In this document: one piece after another, positions 59,187-64,000 of the stretch
Layout: each line of letters opens with the position of its first letter
Numbering within the stretch: position 1 is the first letter of the stretch
Source of the DNA: Cryptosporangium arvum DSM 44712
GTDB taxonomy: Bacteria > Actinomycetota > Actinomycetes > Mycobacteriales > Cryptosporangiaceae
DNA: 64,000 nt
Direction of reading: 5' to 3'
Assembly (NCBI RefSeq): GCF_000585375.1
Contig: NZ_KK073874.1
Coordinates: 372,001 to 436,000, forward strand
Notes under the pieces: generated by a model
What the model was told of the DNA's origin: nothing
The model's input: the letters and a program-made list of their open reading frames with translations, nothing else
The model's database searches: none
Made by a program: the position numbers and the translations under genes

Positions 59187-60367
59187 CGCTTCGCCGCCTC
59201 GTAGAGGCGCTCGGGGTCGACGGCGCCGAACACCAGCCGGCCGTCGTCGGTCAGCACGGCGCAGAGCAGGTCGGATTCCAGCAGACGGCCGCTGCCCCAG
59301 GAGCCGCTCACCTTCGGCAGCAGATCGAGCATCGACTTCGCCCGGTCGTCGCCCGATCCGGAGGAGCCCAGCCCGCTCAGGATGCCGACCCGCGTCCAGC
59401 CGGAGCCCACGACCGTCAGCCGGTCCTTGATCGCGGGGTGCTCGGCCGCGGCCACCGGTTGCTCGTTGACGGTCGCACCGGGCGGCGGTGTGAACGTGAA
59501 CTGCGCCGGGTCGGGCGCCGAGAACGAGACCTGGGTGAAGCCGACCTCGAACGCCGGCTTCGACGCGTCCCGCGCGTAGAGCTGGACCCGCAGCGGCATC
59601 TTCTTGTCGGCGTCGATCGCCAGGCGTACCTGGCCGACGCGGCTGGCGCGGTCCTTGGGCTTCAGCACGAGTTCGTACGCGGCCCGGCCCGCGACCTTCG
59701 CGGTGCCGTCGGTGGTGACCTCGGTGGTCGGCGAGATCGCGGCCAGCGCCTGGTCGGCCGCCTCCTGCGGGGTGCTCGGCAGCGGGGTACCCGACGGCTG
59801 GACCTTCTTCAGGTCCTCGTCGGTGAGCCGGGTGTGCGTCGCCTCGTTCTTCTGGCTCGACCAGGTCCACACGTCGTTGCCGTTGCGGACGACGTCGGAC
59901 TCACCGAGCGAGCCGACCAGCGCGACCCGCTGCTTGTCCTCCCCGCCGTACCAGACGCGCAGCGTGTGGGTGCCGGTCAGCATCGACGTGAAGTCCGAGC
60001 TGCCCTGCGAGCCGGAGCCGGAGAAGTTCGGCAGACCGAGGTCGGACTTCTGGACGACCGTGCCGGACAGCGGGTGCGGGACCGCCGTCTGCAGATCCAC
60101 CAGGAGCTGGGCCGCGGTGCGCGGAGGCAGGGCCGGAGAGGCGTCGGCGGCGGTCAGGAACCGGCTGACGCCACCGATGGTCAGCGCCACTACCAGCACG
60201 GCGGCCGGGAACGCCCAGCGCAGCGCTGGACGCCGTACGAACAGCGGCCGCCGGGGCGGCACGGTCGCGCCGGAGTTCCAGCTCGACCCGCTGAGTACTT
60301 CCGGTTCCGGGTGGTGGTCCTGCGGGGACCGCTCGGGCGGCGGTGCCCCGGAATCCCGCGGAGACAT
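59183..60367 (-). CDS. LolA/RseB-like membrane-anchored protein
   Basis: 394 residues from ATG 60367, with GAGAGG upstream. Cytoplasmic Pro-rich start, one membrane span (WAFPAAVLVVALTIGGVSRFL), then an external domain of the LolA/DUF2092 sort: LLVDLQTAVPHPLSGTVVQ, VWYGGEDKQRVALVG, DVWTWSSQKNEATH, YELVLKPKD, VGQVRLAIDADKKMPLRVQLYA. It may hand a hydrophobic substrate to the ABC exporter. Actinobacteria lack the outer-membrane Lol route, so the true partner is unknown. Confidence 0.85.
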   Translation of the reverse strand: MSPRDSGAPPPERSPQDHHPEPEVLSGSSWNSGATVPPRRPLFVRRPALRWAFPAAVLVVALTIGGVSRFLTAADASPALPPRTAAQLLVDLQTAVPHPLSGTVVQKSDLGLPNFSGSGSQGSSDFTSMLTGTHTLRVWYGGEDKQRVALVGSLGESDVVRNGNDVWTWSSQKNEATHTRLTDEDLKKVQPSGTPLPSTPQEAADQALAAISPTTEVTTDGTAKVAGRAAYELVLKPKDRASRVGQVRLAIDADKKMPLRVQLYARDASKPAFEVGFTQVSFSAPDPAQFTFTPPPGATVNEQPVAAAEHPAIKDRLTVVGSGWTRVGILSGLGSSGSGDDRAKSMLDLLPKVSGSWGSGRLLESDLLCAVLTDDGRLVFGAVDPERLYEAAKR

Positions 60368-60417
60368 GGCAACACCTCTCGGTGGGCAGCGGTACAAGGT
60401 GATGCTGCTCGGTGCAT

Positions 60418-60464
60418 GCTGAGATCGGGCTGAGACGGTGGGCAGTCCTCAGTCTTCTCTCAGT
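60418..60464. promoter_or_regulatory. Two opposed pairs of 11-bp-spaced repeats (response-regulator sites)
   Basis: GCTGAGA at 60418 and 60429, and CTCAGT at 60448 and 60459; each pair is spaced 11 bp, one helical turn, and the two pairs face each other (CTGAG/CTCAG). OmpR/PhoB-type regulators bind tandem half-sites with this spacing. The site lies between the LolA-ABC operon and the response-regulator gene. Confidence 0.7.
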
Positions 60465-60506
60465 GCTAATGACAAACGCTCTGACGGTATGGGCGAAGGG
60501 ACTCAA

Positions 60507-61184
60507 GTGCGGGTATTGGTCGTCGAGGACGAGGTTCGGCTGGCCGGAGCACTCAAACGTGGTCTGCAGGCCGAGGGGTTCGTCGTCGACGTCGCCCACG
60601 ACGGCCAGGACGGCCTCGAGCGCACCCGGCAGAACGAGTACGACGCGGTGGTGCTCGACGTCATGCTCCCGCGGCTGTCCGGTTACCGGGTGGTGCAGGC
60701 GCTGCGCGCGGACCGCAACTGGGTTCCGGTGCTGATGCTCTCGGCCAAGGACGGCGAGTACGACCAGGCCGACGGGCTCGACGCCGGCGCCGACGACTAC
60801 CTGACCAAGCCGTTCTCCTACGTGGTCCTGGTGGCCCGGCTCCGGGCGCTGCTGCGCCGGGGCGCGCCCGAGCGGCCGGTGGCGCTGAGCGCCGGTGACC
60901 TGGTGCTCGATCCGGCGTCCAAGCGCGTCACCCGGGGCGAGGTCGAGATCACGCTCACCGCGCGGGAGTTCGCGCTGCTGGAGTACCTCATGCGGCACGC
61001 CGGTGAGGTGGTCAGCAAGGTCGAGCTGCTCGAACACGTCTGGGACCTGTACGACACCGGCGAGGCCAACGTCGTCGAGGTGTACATCGGTTACCTGCGG
61101 CGCAAGATCGACCAGCCGTTCGACCGCCGGGCGGTGACGACCGTGCGCGGGGCGGGCTACCGGCTCGAGCCGGACGGCGGATGA
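60507..61184 (+). CDS. OmpR-family response regulator
   Basis: 225 residues from GTG 60507 (RVLVVEDE start, GAAGGG 6 nt before); ATG 60489 is in frame. Receiver with Asp51 (AVVLDVMLP) and KPF, then a winged helix ending TVRGAGYRLEPDGG. It probably controls the divergent LolA-ABC operon and itself. ATGA overlap with the kinase. Confidence 0.94.
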   Translation: MRVLVVEDEVRLAGALKRGLQAEGFVVDVAHDGQDGLERTRQNEYDAVVLDVMLPRLSGYRVVQALRADRNWVPVLMLSAKDGEYDQADGLDAGADDYLTKPFSYVVLVARLRALLRRGAPERPVALSAGDLVLDPASKRVTRGEVEITLTAREFALLEYLMRHAGEVVSKVELLEHVWDLYDTGEANVVEVYIGYLRRKIDQPFDRRAVTTVRGAGYRLEPDGG

Positions 61185-62584
61185 GCCTGCTCCGGCTGCC
61201 GGTCCGGTGGTGGCGGCGGGCCCGGCTCGGCACCCGGCTGGTCGCGCTGGCCACCGCGGCGGTGGTCGTCGCGCTGGCGCTGAGCACGGTGGTGCTCGTC
61301 GTGGTGCTGAAGTCGACGCTGGAACGCGCGCTGGACGCGGCGGCCCGGCAGACCGGCGAGGACGTCGCCGCGCTGGTCGAGGCCGACAACCTGCCCAACC
61401 CGATCCCCGCAGGCGGCACGACGGTCGTCCAGGTGATCGACCCGACCGGCCGGGTGCTGGCGGCCTCCGCGGGCGCCGACCGGCTCGTGCCGATGTTGCC
61501 GAAGGACGAGTTGGCGCTGGTCAAGCGGGACGAGGAGAGGTACGAACCCGGCTACCGGTTCGGGGTGAAGGACGTCGTCCGGGTGGTCGCGGTCGCCGCC
61601 GGTGACAAGACCGTGCTCGTCGCGATCCCGGCCGGGGAGGTGCACGAGTCGGTCCGGGTCGTGCGGGTCGGCCTGCTGTCGGGGTACGCGGTGCTGTTGG
61701 TGCTGCTCGTCGTGCTCGCCTGGCGGATGGTGGGCGCGGCGTTGCGTCCGGTGGAGGCGCTGCGGCGGGGCGCGGAGGCGATCGCGTCCGGCGGGGAGTC
61801 GCCGCGCCGGGACACCGGCCGGTTGCCGCTGCCGCGGGCCCAGGACGAGATCTTCCGGCTCGCGGTCACGCTGAACACGATGCTCGGCCGGTTGGACGCC
61901 GCCCGGGCCCGGCAGCGCGCGTTCGTCGCGGACGCGGCGCACGAGCTGCGCAGCCCGCTCGCCAGCCTGCGCACACAGATCGAGGTCGCCGAGGTGACGT
62001 CGGTGCCGGCCGAGCCCGCCGATCTGCTGGCCGACGTCGAGCGGCTGACCCGGCTGGTCGACGATCTGCTGTTGCTCGCCCGGATGGACGACGCCCCGGC
62101 CGGTGGACACCCGGCGGCCCGGCGTCCGGCCGAGCCGGTGGAGATGTCGGTCGTCGCGGACGTGGCCGTGGCGCGGTCGGCCGGTGCGCGTGTCCCGGTG
62201 GAGCGGGTCGACCGGCCCGGCGCGGCTTCGGCGGTCGTCGAGGGCGACGAGGACGCGCTGACCCGGGTCGTCACGAACCTGGTCGAGAACGCGGCCCGCT
62301 ACGCCGAGACGCGCGTCGAGGTGCGGGTGGGCGCGGCCGACGACCGCGCGTGGCTGGAGGTCGTGGACGACGGGCCGGGGATCCCGGCGGTCGACCGGGA
62401 GCGGGTGTTTGCCCGCTTCACCCGCCGCGACGACGCCCGGGACCGGGGCAGCGGTGGAGCGGGGCTCGGGCTGGCGATCGCCCGCGAGATCGTGCGGCAC
62501 CACGGGGGGACGATCGAGCTCTCCGACGCGTCACCGCACGGTCTGCTGGCAACGGTGCGGATTCCGCTGTCACATCCGGAGTAG
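61181..62584 (+). CDS. Two-component sensor histidine kinase
   Basis: 467 residues. Spans at about 22-43 and 163-181 around a ~120-residue external sensor domain. HAMP, HisKA with phosphoacceptor His254 (DAAHELRSPL), then HATPase (NLVENAARYAETRV, DDGPGIP, GAGLGLAIAREIV). The stop lies beside a 20-bp-stem terminator. Confidence 0.94.
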   Translation: MSLLRLPVRWWRRARLGTRLVALATAAVVVALALSTVVLVVVLKSTLERALDAAARQTGEDVAALVEADNLPNPIPAGGTTVVQVIDPTGRVLAASAGADRLVPMLPKDELALVKRDEERYEPGYRFGVKDVVRVVAVAAGDKTVLVAIPAGEVHESVRVVRVGLLSGYAVLLVLLVVLAWRMVGAALRPVEALRRGAEAIASGGESPRRDTGRLPLPRAQDEIFRLAVTLNTMLGRLDAARARQRAFVADAAHELRSPLASLRTQIEVAEVTSVPAEPADLLADVERLTRLVDDLLLLARMDDAPAGGHPAARRPAEPVEMSVVADVAVARSAGARVPVERVDRPGAASAVVEGDEDALTRVVTNLVENAARYAETRVEVRVGAADDRAWLEVVDDGPGIPAVDRERVFARFTRRDDARDRGSGGAGLGLAIAREIVRHHGGTIELSDASPHGLLATVRIPLSHPE

Positions 62585-62637
62585 ATGGCGTCCCGACGTC
62601 GCGGCTCGGGCCTGAGACGCGACGTCGGGACGCCATC
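62584..62637. terminator. Bidirectional hairpin terminator
   Basis: Perfect 20-bp stem GATGGCGTCCCGACGTCGCG with its complement and a 14-nt loop, between convergent genes ending at 62584 and 62656. Confidence 0.85.
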
Positions 62638-62655
62638 CGGGAAGGTCGCTCCCGG

Positions 62656-63801
62656 TCAGAGCAGGTGAGCGCCGAGGCTGGTGAGCATTGCGAGCAGGGC
62701 GACGCCGGCGGCCACGCACTGCACGGCGGCCCCGTTGAAGAACGGGATCCGGGAGTCGACGGAGTAGCGGCCGGGGCCGGCCAGCAGCAGGCCGAGCGCG
62801 GCTCCGCTCAGGACCAGCGGCAGTTCGATTCCGTCGTGGCTGGCGAAGAACCCGTTGCCGAGGTTCACCGCCACCATCGCGTTCACGGTCACGCCGATGA
62901 TGCCGCCGGCCGCGAGCGGGGTGAGCAGGCCGGCGGCCAGGAACAGGCCGCCGAACAGTTCGCCGATGATCGCGGCCAGCGCGAACATCGCCCCGGGGGT
63001 GTAGCCCAGCGCCGAGAAGCCGTCGGCGGTGGCGTCGAATCCGGCGCCGCCGAACATGCCGAACGCTTTCTGGGCCCCGTGCGCGGCCATCGTGAGGCCG
63101 ACGACGAGCCGCATGAGCAGCAGGCCGGCGTCGGAGACCGCGGCCGGGGTCTCGATCGTGAGCATGGCGCCGGCCGAACCCCAGTCGAGCGGGGCGGCGT
63201 GGCGTGGACCGGCCCAGATCGTGCGGTTGGTGGTCGGTGCGGCGGCGTAGCTCAGGTCGAACGGCCCGGTGGTGCGGGGCGGTGGTTCGCTCGGGTGCCG
63301 GGGAGTGTGTTCGGTGGTCGGCTCGTCCGCCGATCCCGGTTCGGTCGGCTTGGGGGCCGGGGGAATGATCGGGCGGCCGAGGATCGGCACGAACGGTTCG
63401 GGCGCGGGTTTGCCGGGTGCCGGCGGAGCGGACTCCTCCACCACCGGTTCGTCGACCATCTCCGGTTCCGGGGCCTCGTGTGCTCCGGCTTCGTGGGGTG
63501 TGGTCTCCGGTGCCCCGGGGGCTGCGTGCGGCGCGGCGGCTTCCGGAGTCTCCGCGGTTTCCCGGGCCTCCGGTGCTTCCGGGCCTTCCGGGACCTCCGC
63601 GGTCTCCGGAGCCTCCGGGCCCTCGATCGTTTCGGTGGTGTCGACGGCGTCCGGGGAGGCCGGGGGCATCACGCTCGTCGGCGCGGCCACGACCGCGCTC
63701 CACAGCGCGTCGAGCACCGACCGCTCCTCGAACACGGAGTGCTGGTGCTCGGGTTCGGCCGCCCGCCGGCCGTGCCTGCTCGTCGTGGCACTGCGAGCCA
63801 T
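62656..63801 (-). CDS. DoxX-family membrane protein with long acidic N-terminus
   Basis: 381 residues. The first ~200 are disordered and rich in Glu, Pro and Ala (PEAPETAEVPEGPEAPEARE). The last ~160 hold four spans of the DoxX type: LLLMRLVVGLTMAAHGAQKAFG, FALAAIIGELFGGLFLAAGLLTPLAA, VNAMVAVNLGNGFF, LPLVLSGAALGLLL. DoxX proteins are small membrane proteins, some tied to redox stress. The 199 bp after it to the window end hold no gene I can see. Confidence 0.88.
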   Translation of the reverse strand: MARSATTSRHGRRAAEPEHQHSVFEERSVLDALWSAVVAAPTSVMPPASPDAVDTTETIEGPEAPETAEVPEGPEAPEARETAETPEAAAPHAAPGAPETTPHEAGAHEAPEPEMVDEPVVEESAPPAPGKPAPEPFVPILGRPIIPPAPKPTEPGSADEPTTEHTPRHPSEPPPRTTGPFDLSYAAAPTTNRTIWAGPRHAAPLDWGSAGAMLTIETPAAVSDAGLLLMRLVVGLTMAAHGAQKAFGMFGGAGFDATADGFSALGYTPGAMFALAAIIGELFGGLFLAAGLLTPLAAGGIIGVTVNAMVAVNLGNGFFASHDGIELPLVLSGAALGLLLAGPGRYSVDSRIPFFNGAAVQCVAAGVALLAMLTSLGAHLL

Positions 63802-64000
63802 GCAGCCTCCTCGGACCCAGCGGGCAAAGTCACCTTCACCCCATTAATAGATGAATACCCCAATTCCGGCAAGTGGTGTAATTCGTCCGTTGTAGTGCCG
63901 ACAAACGTTGACACCGTTCGCGGTCCAGTAACGGTGCTGTGACACACCCGACACGGACTTCTCGCTCCATCCCACCTCCGCGCATACTTGCCGCGACCGG

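Overview
The window is 64 kb of high-GC, gene-dense chromosome. GTG and TTG starts are common, and stop/start overlaps of the ATGA and GTGA type recur. Gene content and order point to a filamentous actinomycete. Three things support this: the MFS-thymidylate kinase fusion beside holB and a PSP1 gene; the block ppa-dacB-zincin-tilS-hpt-ftsH-folE-folP-folB-folK-DUF3180; and an orphan nuoD. A Cryptosporangium, Frankia or Micromonosporaceae relative is likely, but the exact genus is inference. No rRNA operon, CRISPR array, prophage or replication origin is visible.

Layout. 1-6.7 kb: tmk fusion (cut by the window edge), holB, an LPXTG surface protein, a PSP1/RicT-like protein, a Nudix hydrolase, a TIMP-like secreted protein followed by a 30-residue membrane microprotein, a DUF1737 protein and tRNA-Thr(CGU). 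6.7-12.3 kb: an AT-richer gap, an N-terminally truncated MmeI-type DNA methyltransferase behind a two-component system, a secreted four-cysteine protein and a complete IS5-family element sitting on that gene's stop codon. 12.3-15.5 kb: acyl-CoA dehydrogenase, a double-HTH (XRE plus TetR) regulator and an ACAD10-type kinase with shared operator-like sites. 15.5-23.2 kb: proS with two envelope genes, a two-membrane-span protein, a gene-free degenerate minisatellite, and an NCS1 permease with an aldo/keto reductase.

23.2-32.9 kb: MMPL exporter with a divergent MarR regulator, a DUF4352 protein, a PrsW-like repeat protein, a TipA-like MerR regulator with a 19-bp-spacer promoter, a FAD/NAD(P) protein, and an XRE regulator beside an HBHA-like protein. 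32.9-37.3 kb: a second lipid-type cluster (TetR, acyl-CoA dehydrogenase, two SDRs, quinone oxidoreductase). 37.3-47.5 kb: a three-stem palindrome, GNAT, ppa, dacB, zincin, tilS, hpt, ftsH and the four-gene folate operon. 47.5-57.3 kb: DUF3180, a degenerate ABC-like pair, a coiled-coil repeat protein, orphan nuoD, P450, a RidA-fold fusion and a MidA/NDUFAF7-like methyltransferase. 57.3-64 kb: LolA/ABC-2 exporter operon divergent from a two-component system, then a DoxX protein.

The most interesting combinations are four. First, an orphan NuoD and a MidA-family methyltransferase lie in one neighbourhood, and the arginine methylated in human NDUFS2 is conserved in this NuoD. Second, an ABC ATPase-like protein has lost every catalytic motif and sits behind a permease-like protein. 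Third, a truncated MmeI methyltransferase is attached to a signalling operon. Fourth, a split ACAD10/11-like kinase and dehydrogenase pair is placed around a double-HTH regulator. All start sites and functions are read from sequence alone; no database search was run.
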